Origin: Terriglobia bacterium
GTDB taxonomy: Bacteria; Acidobacteriota; Terriglobia; Terriglobales; Acidobacteriaceae
NCBI GenBank assembly: GCA_020073665.1
Contig: JAIQEU010000005.1
Span: 1 to 64,000 of the forward strand
DNA length: 64,000 nt
Direction of reading: 5' to 3'
Below are positions 54,468 to 63,947 of the stretch, in pieces. Position numbers and translations under genes: made by a program. How positions within the stretch are numbered: position 1 is the stretch's first letter; every line of letters starts with the position of its first letter. The notes under the pieces were generated by a model. That model made no database searches. It saw only the letters and a program-made list of their open reading frames with translations, and had not been told where the DNA came from.

Positions 54468-56015
54468 GTGCAGAACTGTAATCGGTTGAGCGAATCGTCC
54501 GGGTGGTTTAGCATCGCCCCGCTGTTGATGCTTCTTCTGTCGGCCAGCCTGCTGTGGGGTCAGGCGAACACCACCACGGCCAAGGCTACCGGGGCAGCGA
54601 AACCTGCCAACCAAGTCGGGTCCTGGACCGCGCCGGCCATGCTGTGCCCACCGAACGGACATTGCCTGGTGGGTGCCAACCTGGCGCTGATGCACAACGG
54701 ACAGGTTCTTTTCTATTACTATCCGCGGCCGGGCAGCGGCCCGGGTTCGCGCGCCGTGGTGCTTGATCCCACCACCGGCATTGTGACCGACGCGTTGTTG
54801 ACCGCCTCGCGCGATATTTTCTGCTCCGGCGTCGGGATCATGCCCAATGGGCAAGTGCTCTCGACCGGCGGCAACGCACCCAATCCTCCGAACAACCACT
54901 CCGGAACGTTCAACACCGACATTTTCGATTTCACGACCAACACCTGGACTCTCGCTGCGAACATGAACCTTGCGCGCTGGTATCCCAGCACGATCGAGCT
55001 GGCCAGCGGCCTCATGCTGGAAGTTTCCGGTTCCAACGAGATCGGAACCAAAGTCCAGAATGTCATGGAAACCTTCGATTATCACACCGGCATTTGGACG
55101 GTACTGCCCTCGTCGGCGAATCTGCCGAATGCCTTGCTTGATGGCACGGCCTACCCGCGTTTGACGCTGCTGACCAGCGGCAAAGTTTTTGCCTCTACTC
55201 CTTTTGCTAAGACTTACGTGTTCGACCCGGTCGCCAATACCTGGACATTCCAATCCGGCACTAACTTCGGGAAGCGCTACTATGCCAGCCACGTACTGTT
55301 GCCGGGTCTGAACAAAGTTCTGATCGCGGGCGGTTCGCCAATTTCCAGCAACGGCGCCGGCACGACCACCAACACCGCCGAAGTGATTGACTTCTCGACC
55401 AAGAGGCCGATCTGGCAATACATCGCTCCGATGAACATCGCACGTATGAACGAGAACCTCGTGCTGCTTCCCGACGGCACCGTGCTGGTGGTCGGCGGCG
55501 GCGGCGGTGGCGGCCGGTACGCAAACCCGGTCTTGACTCCCGAACTGTACGATCCGGTTGCCGGGACTTGGACCTTGATGGCTCCCCAGGTCGGTACGCG
55601 GACTTACCACTCGACCGCTGCCGTAATGCCGGATGGCCGCGTGCTATCAGCTGGCGCGGACGACAAGGGCATATACCAGCAGACCTATGAAATGTTTAGC
55701 CCGCCGTACTTGTTCAAAGGGCCGCGGCCGACGATTACTTCGTCTCCCGCAACCCTTACGTACGGGGCCCAGTTCACCATCAACACGCCAGACGCGGCCA
55801 GCATTACGCGCGTGGCTCTCATGCGTCCCTCGGCCACTACACATGCGGACGATATGGATCAGCGCTACGTAGACCTGACCTTTACCGTTGGTTCCGGTCA
55901 GATCACTGCCACCGCGCCGCCCAACGCCAACTATGCCCCTCCGGGCTACTACATGCTGGTGATTGTGAATTCGAGCGGCGTGCCTTCGGTCATGCCATTC
56001 CTGCAGATCATGTAG
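54468..56015 (+). CDS. secreted galactose-oxidase/glyoxal-oxidase-like copper radical enzyme
   Basis: A 515-residue exported enzyme. After a signal peptide (about 14-31) comes a seven-bladed Kelch-type propeller (about 50-415) and a C-terminal immunoglobulin-like DUF1929 domain (about 416-515). The copper-radical site is complete: Cys119 (IFCSG) and Tyr172 (RWYPS) can form the Tyr-Cys cofactor, Tyr380 and His381 (RTYHS) and His459 (TTHADD) are the other ligands. Members oxidise a primary alcohol or aldehyde and make hydrogen peroxide; a sugar substrate is possible here. The start is GTG 54468 with ggaggt upstream. Confidence 0.87.
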   Translation: MQNCNRLSESSGWFSIAPLLMLLLSASLLWGQANTTTAKATGAAKPANQVGSWTAPAMLCPPNGHCLVGANLALMHNGQVLFYYYPRPGSGPGSRAVVLDPTTGIVTDALLTASRDIFCSGVGIMPNGQVLSTGGNAPNPPNNHSGTFNTDIFDFTTNTWTLAANMNLARWYPSTIELASGLMLEVSGSNEIGTKVQNVMETFDYHTGIWTVLPSSANLPNALLDGTAYPRLTLLTSGKVFASTPFAKTYVFDPVANTWTFQSGTNFGKRYYASHVLLPGLNKVLIAGGSPISSNGAGTTTNTAEVIDFSTKRPIWQYIAPMNIARMNENLVLLPDGTVLVVGGGGGGGRYANPVLTPELYDPVAGTWTLMAPQVGTRTYHSTAAVMPDGRVLSAGADDKGIYQQTYEMFSPPYLFKGPRPTITSSPATLTYGAQFTINTPDAASITRVALMRPSATTHADDMDQRYVDLTFTVGSGQITATAPPNANYAPPGYYMLVIVNSSGVPSVMPFLQIM

Positions 56016-56327
56016 GCCAATCGCTCAGTTGTGCGGTTCAACCAGGGGGACAGAACATGTCCCCCTCTTGCTCACGGGAAAGCAGCCTGGGTGAATACGT
56101 GTGCACCATCCGCACTGGTCGCCTGTGACCCGGCAGATTCCTGCAGTCAGGTGGAAAGAAGTTTGCACTTCAAGTGGGACGTGCTTTTTCTATCTCCTTG
56201 TAATTGTTGAGATTCCAGACAATCGGTGTGGAACGGCAACTGCAACGTACTGCTTGGCGGTTTTGTCTTCTGAACCGCTCTTCAGTACAAGTGGGTCTCA
56301 AAAAATCGAATCAAGCGAGGAGTGCGC
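56016..56327 (+). other. intergenic region with a terminator and a promoter
   Basis: About 310 bases between two + strand genes. The first part holds a terminator (56045-56073). The rest should carry the promoter of the SBBP-repeat gene, but I found no clear pair of boxes. A gaggag site (56317-56322) precedes the ATG at 56328. Confidence 0.5.
56045..56073 (+). terminator. probable terminator after the copper-oxidase gene
   Basis: gggggaca and tgtccccc form a perfect 8-bp stem around gaaca (56045-56065). The following tcttgctc is only moderately T-rich. Confidence 0.6.
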
Positions 56328-59171
56328 ATGCGCAGCAGATACATCGGGATAGCCGTTGCCATAGCGGCAGTATTGGCCGGGACAGTGGTTTCTCTTGCCT
56401 CTGCCGGAACTACCGCGAATAGCCCAGCGGACCAGGCCCGTGTGCTGAGCGCCTACGCCAAGCTGCCCTTGAGCTTCGAGGCCAACCGGGGCCAGGCGGA
56501 CTCCAACGTGAGGTTCCTATCCCGGGGTCACGGCTATAGTCTTCTGCTCACCGGCGACCAGGCCATCCTCGTACTCAAGCGTGGCACGGCGAACCAGGGC
56601 GCAGCTACAACCGCCGCCATATCGCTAGTTCGCATGCGCCTGGCCGGAGCCAATGCTTCAGCCGCCTCGGTTGGAGTGGACCCACTGCCGGGTAAAGCCA
56701 ACTACTTCATCGGTAAAGACGCCAAGAACTGGCGCACGAATGTACCCACCTATGCTCGTGTGAAATACAGCGATGTGTACCCCGGCATAGACCTGATGTA
56801 TTACGGCAACCAGCAGCAACTGGAGTACGACTTCGTGGTTAGGCCGGACATCGATCCTCGCACCATCCATCTGGATTTCAGCGGAACCCGGCGCGCCTCT
56901 GATCTTGCGATTGATCGCAACGGTGATCTGCTGGTGAAGACCGACGGCGGTGATCTCCGCTTCCACAAGCCCATCGTGTATCAAGTGGACAGCACCGGAG
57001 CGAAGCTCTCAGTCGACGCGCACTACGCGCTCCAGGCAGGTCAGTCTGGAGTCTCGTTCGCTGTGGGTTCGTACGACCGGTCGCGGGAACTGGTCATCGA
57101 TCCAGTGCTGGTATATTCGACCTATCTCGGCGCGACCCAGACCGACGTTGTCAAAGACATCGCCCTGGACGGAGCGGGCAACGCCTACATCTCGGGCCAG
57201 ACGTTCTCTTCAGATTTTCCCACCACAGCCGGCGCCTTCGATCGCACCTGCGGCGGATGCACGGTGTCGAGCGATGACTTCGTGGCCAAGATCAATCCCT
57301 CGGGTTCGGCGCTGGTTTACTCGACGTACCTCGGCGGCAGCAGCGTGGACGCCAGCCTGGGCATCGCAGTAGACTCTGCCGGAAACGCCTACGCAGCCGG
57401 CTTCACCCAGTCAACCGATTTCCCGGTAACGGCTGGAGCGTTCAGGAACACTCTCAAAGGGAGCCAGGACGGAACACTGACCAAACTCGATCCTACCGGC
57501 GCTTCCCTGCTCTACTCGACGTACTTCGGCGGCAAAGGAAAAGACCAGGCGCTGAAGGTAGCCCTCGATGGCAGCGCCAAGGCGTACATCACAGGCTTTG
57601 CCCTGTCCAGCGACCTGCCCACGACTCCAGGAGTGTTCCAGCCCACTTTCGGTGGAGGTAGTGGCCGCGGCGACGCCTACGTGGCCAAGTTTGATACTAC
57701 CCAATCCGGCGCCGCGTCCTTGATCTGGTGCACTTACCTCGGCGGCAGTTCGGATGACACCGGTGCGAGTCTGGTCATCGACGCACTCGGCAACTCCTAC
57801 ATCACCGGCGGCACCAGTTCCACCAACTTCCCCACCACCCCCGGAGCGTTTCGCACCACCCTGACCGGCGGCGGCGATGCTTATGTGGCTAAGCTGAATC
57901 CCACCGGCTCGGCGCTGGTGTACTCGACCTACGTAGGCGGCAGCCTGGGAGACGAAGGCGTCAACCTCGCGTTGGATTCTGCCGGCAACGCATACGTCGC
58001 TGGGTCGACTGATTCCACCGATTTCCCGGCCACCGCCGGTGCGCTGCAAACCGTCTACGGCGGCAACAATAATCCCATCAATTGCAACTTCAGTTTCTTC
58101 ACTCACTGCGGCGATGGATTCGTTGCCAAGGTAAACACCACCGGCTCGGCCCTAAGCTACGCGACTTACCTGGGCGGCAACGGAGCCGACTACGCCTCGG
58201 GAATTAGGATCGATTCCTCCGGGGACGCGTTCGTCACCGGAGCTACCGACTCGACCAACTTCCCGACGGTAAATCCGCTGCAGCCGAGTTTTCTCGGCGT
58301 CACTGACGTGATCGTCTCAGAGATCAATCCGGCCGGTTCCGCGCTACTGTTTTCCACCTACCTCGGTGGCAAGAGCGGAGACGGCGGCAGCGGTCTCACC
58401 CTGGACAGCGCTGGGAACATCTACGTGATCGGCTATACCGAGTCGCCTGATTTCCCTTTGGCCAACGCCCTGCAAACCACCTATGGCGGCGGAAAGGATG
58501 ACGGCTTCATCAGCAAGATTTCGCTGGCTACCAGCAATGTCGTCCTTTCCAAGACCAGCCTGACTTACATCACCCAAGTGGTGAACACGGTCAGCAAGCC
58601 CAAGCCGGTGACGCTGACCAACATCGGCACGACAGCGCTGACCATTACCAGCATCCTCCCCACCGGCACTAACGCCGGTGATTTCGCGCAGACCAACACC
58701 TGCGGCAACAGCGTGCCCGCAGGCGGCAACTGCACCATCAACATCACCTTCACACCCACCGCGGCTGGGAAACGGACCGCCAGTATCACCATCACCGACT
58801 CCGACCCCAGCAGCCCGCAGAAAATTGCCCTCACCGGCACCGGAACGTTCGTGCAGTTCTCCAAGGCTGACCTGATTTTTGGCAACCAGGCGGTAGGCAC
58901 AACCTCCAGCCCGAAGAAAGCGACGTTGACCAACACCGGCACCACGGCGCTGACCATCAATAGCTTCGCGATGACCGGGCTCAACCCGGGCGACTTCATG
59001 CAGACCAACGACTGCCCGATCAGCCCGAACACGCTGGCCGCCGGCGCCTTCTGCACCATCACCGTGACTTTCACGCCCACCCAGACCGGAGGCCGACAGG
59101 CCAATGTCACGGTCAACAGCAGTGACCTGGGCAGCCCCAGCAACCTGGTAGTGAAGGGCACCGGAATATAG
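56328..59171 (+). CDS. secreted SBBP-repeat propeller protein with choice-of-anchor-D repeats
   Basis: A 947-residue exported protein. A signal peptide (about 1-27) is followed by an N-terminal DUF7948-like domain (about 45-260; contains FEANRGQADSNVRFLSRG). About nine SBBP repeats follow, with motifs STYLGG, DSAGNAYVAG and TDFPxTxGA (about 265-735). Two choice-of-anchor-D repeats (about 740-945) end the protein. The pattern is common in acidobacterial outer-surface proteins. It probably binds surface glycans or proteins; no enzyme motif is seen. ATG 56328 has gaggag five bases upstream, better than GTG 56322. Confidence 0.82.
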   Translation: MRSRYIGIAVAIAAVLAGTVVSLASAGTTANSPADQARVLSAYAKLPLSFEANRGQADSNVRFLSRGHGYSLLLTGDQAILVLKRGTANQGAATTAAISLVRMRLAGANASAASVGVDPLPGKANYFIGKDAKNWRTNVPTYARVKYSDVYPGIDLMYYGNQQQLEYDFVVRPDIDPRTIHLDFSGTRRASDLAIDRNGDLLVKTDGGDLRFHKPIVYQVDSTGAKLSVDAHYALQAGQSGVSFAVGSYDRSRELVIDPVLVYSTYLGATQTDVVKDIALDGAGNAYISGQTFSSDFPTTAGAFDRTCGGCTVSSDDFVAKINPSGSALVYSTYLGGSSVDASLGIAVDSAGNAYAAGFTQSTDFPVTAGAFRNTLKGSQDGTLTKLDPTGASLLYSTYFGGKGKDQALKVALDGSAKAYITGFALSSDLPTTPGVFQPTFGGGSGRGDAYVAKFDTTQSGAASLIWCTYLGGSSDDTGASLVIDALGNSYITGGTSSTNFPTTPGAFRTTLTGGGDAYVAKLNPTGSALVYSTYVGGSLGDEGVNLALDSAGNAYVAGSTDSTDFPATAGALQTVYGGNNNPINCNFSFFTHCGDGFVAKVNTTGSALSYATYLGGNGADYASGIRIDSSGDAFVTGATDSTNFPTVNPLQPSFLGVTDVIVSEINPAGSALLFSTYLGGKSGDGGSGLTLDSAGNIYVIGYTESPDFPLANALQTTYGGGKDDGFISKISLATSNVVLSKTSLTYITQVVNTVSKPKPVTLTNIGTTALTITSILPTGTNAGDFAQTNTCGNSVPAGGNCTINITFTPTAAGKRTASITITDSDPSSPQKIALTGTGTFVQFSKADLIFGNQAVGTTSSPKKATLTNTGTTALTINSFAMTGLNPGDFMQTNDCPISPNTLAAGAFCTITVTFTPTQTGGRQANVTVNSSDLGSPSNLVVKGTGI

Positions 59172-59193
59172 ACCTTGTCACCGGACTACGAGG

Positions 59194-59226
59194 GCGGTTC
59201 GTGCGAACCGCGCTTTTCCTTTTCTT
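59194..59226 (+). terminator. rho-independent terminator after the SBBP-repeat gene
   Basis: gcggttc and gaaccgc form a perfect 7-bp stem around gtgc (59194-59211), followed by the T-rich gcttttccttttcttt. Confidence 0.85.
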
Positions 59227-59336
59227 TGCGCTCCTTGGCCCGTCGCTCCACCCTTTTCCTTTCGCCGTCGGTCGGCAGTGCAGGCTCGTCGCTGGCCGCC
59301 CTCACAGGTACAATAGTGCGGAAACCCGAGGACCTC

Positions 59337-60203
59337 ATGTCATCCACTGAAACCGCTCGTCCGCAAACCGCCGCGGCGGAGATCCCTGCTGTTCCCTTGA
59401 CCGTGGAAGGCTACAGTGTTCTGCACCAGATGATGCGCTTTCGCTGGCCAGCCTGGCGTCAATTGCGTCCCTCGCAAAAGACCGCCATCCTGCACGAGGC
59501 CAGTGGCGTGCTGGCAAAAATGGAACAGAACCCGGCGGGCCAGTCGGGACTCTATTCGCTGGTGGGACACAAGGGCGATTTGATGTTCGTCCATTTCCGG
59601 AATTCTTTTGATGAATTGAACCAGGCCGAGCTACATCTGGCGCGGATACGGTTGGGTGATTATCTGGAACCGACGACTTCTTACCTTTCGGTGATCGAAC
59701 TGGGACTGTACGAATCCACCACCAAGGTTTACCGGGCGTTGGTCGACCGTGGTATCGAGCCACATTCGGAGGAATGGAATCGCGAGATCAAAGACACGCT
59801 CGCCCGGCAGAAAGAAGCCATGCGTCCGCGGTTGTTTCCGGAACTGCCCAAGCATCGCTACGCCTGTTTTTATCCCATGGACCGCCGCCGTGGCGAGGAC
59901 AAGAACTGGTACACCTTGCCCATTGACGAACGCGCCCGCCAGATGAACGAGCACGGCCTGGTCGGCCGCCGCTACGCCGGTGAAGTTCGCCAGATCATCA
60001 CCGGTTCAATCGGTTTCGACGATTGGGAGTGGGGCGTTGATTTGTTCGCCGACGACCCGATGGTGTTCAAGAAGCTGATTTACGAAATGCGTTTCGACCA
60101 CGTGAGCGCGGTGTACGCGCTCTTCGGGCATTTCTACGTGGGCCTGCGCTGCCCGGCATCGTGCCTGGGGAAACTGCTAAGCGGAGAGCTACCCAAGAAA
60201 TGA
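59337..60203 (+). CDS. chdC: HemQ/ChdC-type heme protein (chlorite-dismutase family)
   Basis: A 288-residue cytosolic protein of the chlorite-dismutase-like fold. The C-terminal half has YACFYPMDRRR, NWYTLP, MNEHGLVGRRYAG with the likely heme-binding His, GSIGFDDWEWGVDLF and MRFDHVSA, as in coproheme decarboxylases that complete heme synthesis. True chlorite dismutase activity is unlikely from this motif set. The start ATG 59337 is chosen because an earlier frame runs back into the terminator of the preceding gene. It has no operon partner except possibly the AhpD-like gene downstream. Confidence 0.85.
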   Translation: MSSTETARPQTAAAEIPAVPLTVEGYSVLHQMMRFRWPAWRQLRPSQKTAILHEASGVLAKMEQNPAGQSGLYSLVGHKGDLMFVHFRNSFDELNQAELHLARIRLGDYLEPTTSYLSVIELGLYESTTKVYRALVDRGIEPHSEEWNREIKDTLARQKEAMRPRLFPELPKHRYACFYPMDRRRGEDKNWYTLPIDERARQMNEHGLVGRRYAGEVRQIITGSIGFDDWEWGVDLFADDPMVFKKLIYEMRFDHVSAVYALFGHFYVGLRCPASCLGKLLSGELPKK

Positions 60204-60214
60204 CCCCTGAGAGG

Positions 60215-60240
60215 CTCAGTCGCCTGCGTCTGAGTTTTCT
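60215..60240 (+). terminator. probable terminator after the HemQ-type gene
   Basis: ctcag and ctgag (60215-60219, 60230-60234) form a stem that continues after one mismatch, followed by ttttct. Confidence 0.55.
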
Positions 60241-60292
60241 CGAATGTCTACCGTGAATTTCTCCGCTGCAAAACTGTTTTTCAGGAGAACCT

Positions 60293-60691
60293 ATGTCAAT
60301 CTTCGGACTTATCGAATATCAGGATGCCAGCCCTGAAGTACGAGCTGTCTACGACGACATCATGGCCACCCGCAAGACCGACTGGATCAATAATTTCTGG
60401 AAGGCGATTGCCCACGATCCGGTGGCCCTGAAACGCACTTGGGAAGACATTAAACAGATCATGGCGCCGGGAGCCCTTGATCCGCTAACGAAGGAGCTGG
60501 TTTATGTCGCGGTGAGCGTCAGCAATCAGTGCGACTATTGCATCGCTTCGCACACTGCTTCTGCCCGGAAGAAAGGTATGACTGAGCAGATGTTCAAGGA
60601 ACTTATGTCGGTGGTCGGTATGGCCAACGAAACCAACCGACTGGTGGCCGGGTACCAGGTAGAAATCGACGAACAGTTCAAGAATAAGTAG
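60293..60691 (+). CDS. AhpD-like/carboxymuconolactone-decarboxylase-family protein
   Basis: A 132-residue helical protein. The redox-active motif CDYCIASH (about residues 80-87), with Cys, Cys and His, places it in the AhpD/YciW-type group, small peroxidase or disulfide-reductase-like proteins. The start ATG 60293 has caggag upstream. It follows the HemQ-type gene by 89 bases, and a role in peroxide defence fits the location. Confidence 0.82.
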   Translation: MSIFGLIEYQDASPEVRAVYDDIMATRKTDWINNFWKAIAHDPVALKRTWEDIKQIMAPGALDPLTKELVYVAVSVSNQCDYCIASHTASARKKGMTEQMFKELMSVVGMANETNRLVAGYQVEIDEQFKNK

Positions 60692-60701
60692 CTGGTAGCT
60701 G

Positions 60702-60721
60702 GCGCCGGCAGGCCCCGGCGC
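60702..60721. repeat. GC-rich palindrome between convergent genes
   Basis: gcgccgg and ccggcgc form a perfect 7-bp stem around caggcc, 11 bases after one stop codon and 8 before the next. It may serve both genes as a weak bidirectional terminator or be a REP-like element. It has no T tract. Confidence 0.4.
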
Positions 60722-60728
60722 GACGGGT

Positions 60729-61106
60729 TCAGCCTTTCGATGCGCGCCCCTTCCCGCGCTTGTTGCCCGGCGAAAAATGGAATTCGTGGCGCGCCAGGTT
60801 CACCTTGCGGCCGCGGAAGGTTACGCCCTCAGCCTCCAGGCGCAAGCGCTGTTCGATGGCCGAGTCCCCGCGCAACTTGATTTCGCCCCCCGCACCCAGC
60901 ACGCGCTGCCAGGGTAAGCCTACCGACCGGCGCAACGCGCCCACGACCTGCCGCGCCGCGCTCGGGTACCCCGCAGCGCGGGCAATGGCGCCGTAAGTCG
61001 ATACTCTGCCCTTGGGAATCTTCCGGATGGTCGCGACGATCCGCTCGCGCATTCGCGAGGAGCGTTCGGCCAGGCTACCTGACTTGACTGAGGATGCAGA
61101 AATCAT
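60729..61106 (-). CDS. alkyltransferase-like (ATL) DNA-binding protein
   Basis: A 125-residue protein like the C-terminal domain of O6-alkylguanine DNA methyltransferase. The helix-turn-helix segment is VSTYGAIARAAGYPSAARQVVGALRR. The acceptor motif PCHRV is PWQRV here, so Trp replaces the alkyl-accepting Cys. ATL proteins bind alkylated DNA and pass it to nucleotide excision repair. Starts at 61106 or 61052 are both possible. Confidence 0.82.
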   Translation of the reverse strand: MISASSVKSGSLAERSSRMRERIVATIRKIPKGRVSTYGAIARAAGYPSAARQVVGALRRSVGLPWQRVLGAGGEIKLRGDSAIEQRLRLEAEGVTFRGRKVNLARHEFHFSPGNKRGKGRASKG

Positions 61107-61168
61107 CCCTGGGGCTTCCGTAGACTCCGGCAAGCGCGGGCCGTGATGCCCGCCCAGCACAAATGGAA

Positions 61169-61525
61169 TTACGCCGCCGCCTGCTTGGAGAACGACTGCA
61201 CCGCTTGCTCTTCGTTGTCGAATACTTCGAACACGGTGATCAGCTTGGTAACCTGAAGCAGGTCGCCAATGCGCTGAGTCAGCTTGGCCAGTTTGATGGC
61301 GCCGCCAGCATTCTGCGCCGTCGTGTACAGGGCCACCAGCGTCCCCAACCCGCCGCTATCGATGTAGTTGACGCCGCCAAGGTTAAGCACAATCTGCTTG
61401 TTGTCAGCGATCAGTTTCTTGACCGTGTCGCGCAGGATGGCAGATTCCTCGCCTAAAACGAGCCGGCCACTGCAATCTACGATCAGAACACCGTCCAGAA
61501 TTCGAGTACTGATTTTGAGTTGCAT
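61169..61525 (-). CDS. STAS-domain anti-sigma-factor antagonist-like protein
   Basis: A 118-residue single STAS domain like SpoIIAA/RsbV. The phosphorylatable Ser lies in YIDSGGLGTLV. Such proteins bind an anti-sigma kinase and are switched by phosphorylation. No partner kinase or sigma factor is next to it. ATG 61525 has gaggga upstream; a longer frame back to 61570 lacks one. The ATL gene follows by 62 bases on the same strand. Confidence 0.88.
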   Translation of the reverse strand: MQLKISTRILDGVLIVDCSGRLVLGEESAILRDTVKKLIADNKQIVLNLGGVNYIDSGGLGTLVALYTTAQNAGGAIKLAKLTQRIGDLLQVTKLITVFEVFDNEEQAVQSFSKQAAA

Positions 61526-61714
61526 AAAGTCCCTCGCGTGCCGGCTCGCTATGAGCCAGCCCCATCTCAAAGCCTATCCTGTACCTAACTCCAGCGCAAG
61601 CAGTTCATGCCCGGGCTGCACTGGAATCAGTGCATCTGAGTTCCCAAGAAGAATCCGGCCCAAAACAGAAGGCGAAGCGATCCACCCTAGCCGTTGCGGG
61701 ACTCCGTCGTCACG

Positions 61715-61720
61715 TATAAT
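61715..61720 (+). promoter_or_regulatory. -10 box upstream of dnaX
   Basis: A perfect TATAAT ends 15 bases before the dnaX ATG, so the leader would be very short. The -35 region is weak (ttgcgg at 61694-61699, spacing 15). Confidence 0.4.
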
Positions 61721-61735
61721 CAGAGATTCTTAACC

Positions 61736-63538
61736 ATGAGCTACCAAGTCCTGGCGCGCAAATACCGTCCGCAGAAGTTCTCGGAAGTCATCGGACAGGA
61801 GCACGTTACGCGGACGCTGAAGAATGCCTTGGAACAGGGGCGTACCGCCCACGGGTATATCTTCAGCGGCCACCGGGGCATTGGCAAGACCACGGTGGCG
61901 CGCATCCTGGCAATGGCGCTGAATTGCAAGTCGTCCGACAAGCCGGTGATCGAGCCCTGCGGCAAGTGCGAGTCCTGCACCGAAATCCGCGCCGGCAACT
62001 CGGTGGACGTCATTGAGATTGACGCCGCCACCAATCGAGGTATCGACGAGATTCGCGAACTGCGCGAGGCCGCGCGCTATCGCCCGGCGCGAGACCGCTT
62101 CAAGATCTACATTCTGGATGAGGCTCACCAGATCACCGATGCCGCCTTCAACGCCCTGCTGAAAACACTCGAGGAACCGCCGGGACACGTGGTGTTCATG
62201 CTGGCCACCACCCAGCCGGAAGACATTCCCCAGACCATCCGTTCGCGCTGCCAACACTTCAGTTTCCGCGCAGTTCGCTTCGAGGAGATCCTGGGGCAAC
62301 TGAAGGACCTTGCCGGCCGCGAGAAAATTGCAGCCGATGAGGACGCGCTCGCCCTGCTGGCCGAAGCTGGGGACGGCTCGGTGCGGGATGCGCTCTCGAT
62401 TCTCGATCAGGCCATTGCCTCCTGCGGCGGCCGCTTGACCGCGGAGGCAGTGCGGCAACTGATAGGGGCTGCGGCTTCTGGTGTGCTGGAAGAAGTGATG
62501 CAGGCCGTCGCCCAGGGATCGAGCGAGCAGGTGTTGCGGCGGGTGGACGAAATCATCAGCGAGGGCCACAACCCCACGCATTTCGCCCGCCAGTTAGTTC
62601 GCTTCCTGCGGAATGCCGTAGTGGCGAAAGTGGCGGGCGGCGACTCTTCCCTTTTGCAGATTTCCAGCGACGAACGCCAGCGAGTGGCCCGGGTTGCGTC
62701 ATGGTTTAGCGAGGAAGACCTGGCGCGGCACCTGCAAATCATGTTGCGCACCCACAGCGAGCTTGGCTATCGCCAGGAGCAGCGCTTCCACCTGGAATTA
62801 GGACTGCTCAAGCTGGCCCACGCACAACGACTATTGCCCATCGAGCAACTATTGAGCGATGCCGCGGGGAGTGCGTCCCGGCCACCGGGCAAGCCGTCGG
62901 TGGTTCCCGACACCCGGAAATCGGAGGCGCCGCCAGTTCGTTCGAACCAGATTTCGCCCTTTGCTGCTGACTCGGCACGCAAAGCGGCTTCGAAGCCGGA
63001 GATGTCAGCCGAGAGCAATCCCAGCACCGGCCCGCGGCTGATGCCGGCGGCAGCGGCTGTGCCCAGCGTGGTCATGGGTACGTCAGCTCCCGCCGCAGTC
63101 ACTCGACCTGCCCCGGAAATGGCAGCCGAGCCGGATCCGAGGAGTGAGGACCAGCCAGAGGCGCAACTGGACTTGCGAAGCTCGGTATTGAACGCACTGG
63201 GCGCCCACCAGATGCTGGTCTCCATGCTCGAAGGCGGCGAGTGGCGAGTCGAGGGCAATGAACTGGTGATCAAGGTGGCATCCTCGGCGACCATCATCGA
63301 CATGACTTTGGGCGCGGAGGCCAAGAAAATTGCCATGGCCACCGCCAGCGGAGTACTGGGAAGGCCGATAAAGCTGAGAGTGGTTCCGGGTGGCACCGTG
63401 CAAAACTCGCCTGCGACTCGGGCTCCCGCCAATGGCGGCGGACGTAGCCGCGCCGAGCAGGAGCCGGTCGTGCGCCGGATGAAGGAAAAATTCGGGGCCG
63501 AAATCCGGACGATTATTGACTACAAGGAAAAACGGTAG
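61736..63538 (+). CDS. dnaX: DNA polymerase III subunit gamma/tau
   Basis: A 600-residue clamp-loader ATPase. The N-terminal AAA+ module has Walker A GHRGIGKTT (about 44-52), a four-Cys zinc site including CGKCESC, Walker B ILDEAH and the sensor SRCQ. Domain III follows, then a Pro/Ala-rich linker (about 385-480) and a short C-terminal domain. The start ATG 61736 gives the canonical MSYQVLARKYRPQ. Next genes ybaB and recR on the same strand form the conserved dnaX operon. Confidence 0.95.
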   Translation: MSYQVLARKYRPQKFSEVIGQEHVTRTLKNALEQGRTAHGYIFSGHRGIGKTTVARILAMALNCKSSDKPVIEPCGKCESCTEIRAGNSVDVIEIDAATNRGIDEIRELREAARYRPARDRFKIYILDEAHQITDAAFNALLKTLEEPPGHVVFMLATTQPEDIPQTIRSRCQHFSFRAVRFEEILGQLKDLAGREKIAADEDALALLAEAGDGSVRDALSILDQAIASCGGRLTAEAVRQLIGAAASGVLEEVMQAVAQGSSEQVLRRVDEIISEGHNPTHFARQLVRFLRNAVVAKVAGGDSSLLQISSDERQRVARVASWFSEEDLARHLQIMLRTHSELGYRQEQRFHLELGLLKLAHAQRLLPIEQLLSDAAGSASRPPGKPSVVPDTRKSEAPPVRSNQISPFAADSARKAASKPEMSAESNPSTGPRLMPAAAAVPSVVMGTSAPAAVTRPAPEMAAEPDPRSEDQPEAQLDLRSSVLNALGAHQMLVSMLEGGEWRVEGNELVIKVASSATIIDMTLGAEAKKIAMATASGVLGRPIKLRVVPGGTVQNSPATRAPANGGGRSRAEQEPVVRRMKEKFGAEIRTIIDYKEKR

Positions 63539-63580
63539 CACCGAGTTGCGAGTACCTGTTACCTGGACAAAAGGATGGCC

Positions 63581-63886
63581 ATGGGCGGATTCAACCTGCA
63601 GCAACTGATGTCGCAAGCCAAGCAGCAATATGAAGCACTGCAGAAGAAAATGGAGCAGACGGTGGTGGAGGCGTCCTCTGGCGGTGGCAGCGTGACCGTC
63701 AAAATGGATGGACGCAAACAAGTGATCAGCATCCAGATTGATCCGGAAGCGGTAAAAGCCGGTGACCTCGAGATGCTGCAGGATCTGATCACCGCAGCGG
63801 TCAATGGCGCTGGCAGAAAAGTCGACGAGGCCGTGCAGTCGACCATGGGTGGGATGCTGGGCGGGATGGGAATACCGGGACTGTAG
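63581..63886 (+). CDS. ybaB: YbaB/EbfC nucleoid-associated protein
   Basis: A 101-residue DNA-binding protein. It has the N-terminal helix LQQLMSQAKQQYEALQKKM, the central beta region VEASSGGGSVTVKMDGRKQV and a C-terminal helical part. Starts at 63575 and 63581 are both possible; aagga spacing favours ATG 63581. It lies between dnaX and recR, as usual. Confidence 0.92.
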   Translation: MGGFNLQQLMSQAKQQYEALQKKMEQTVVEASSGGGSVTVKMDGRKQVISIQIDPEAVKAGDLEMLQDLITAAVNGAGRKVDEAVQSTMGGMLGGMGIPGL

Positions 63887-63947
63887 GATTTGGTTACTGC
63901 CCGACGCGCCATAATATTACCCGATTACCAACTAAGAAATTCACCTC

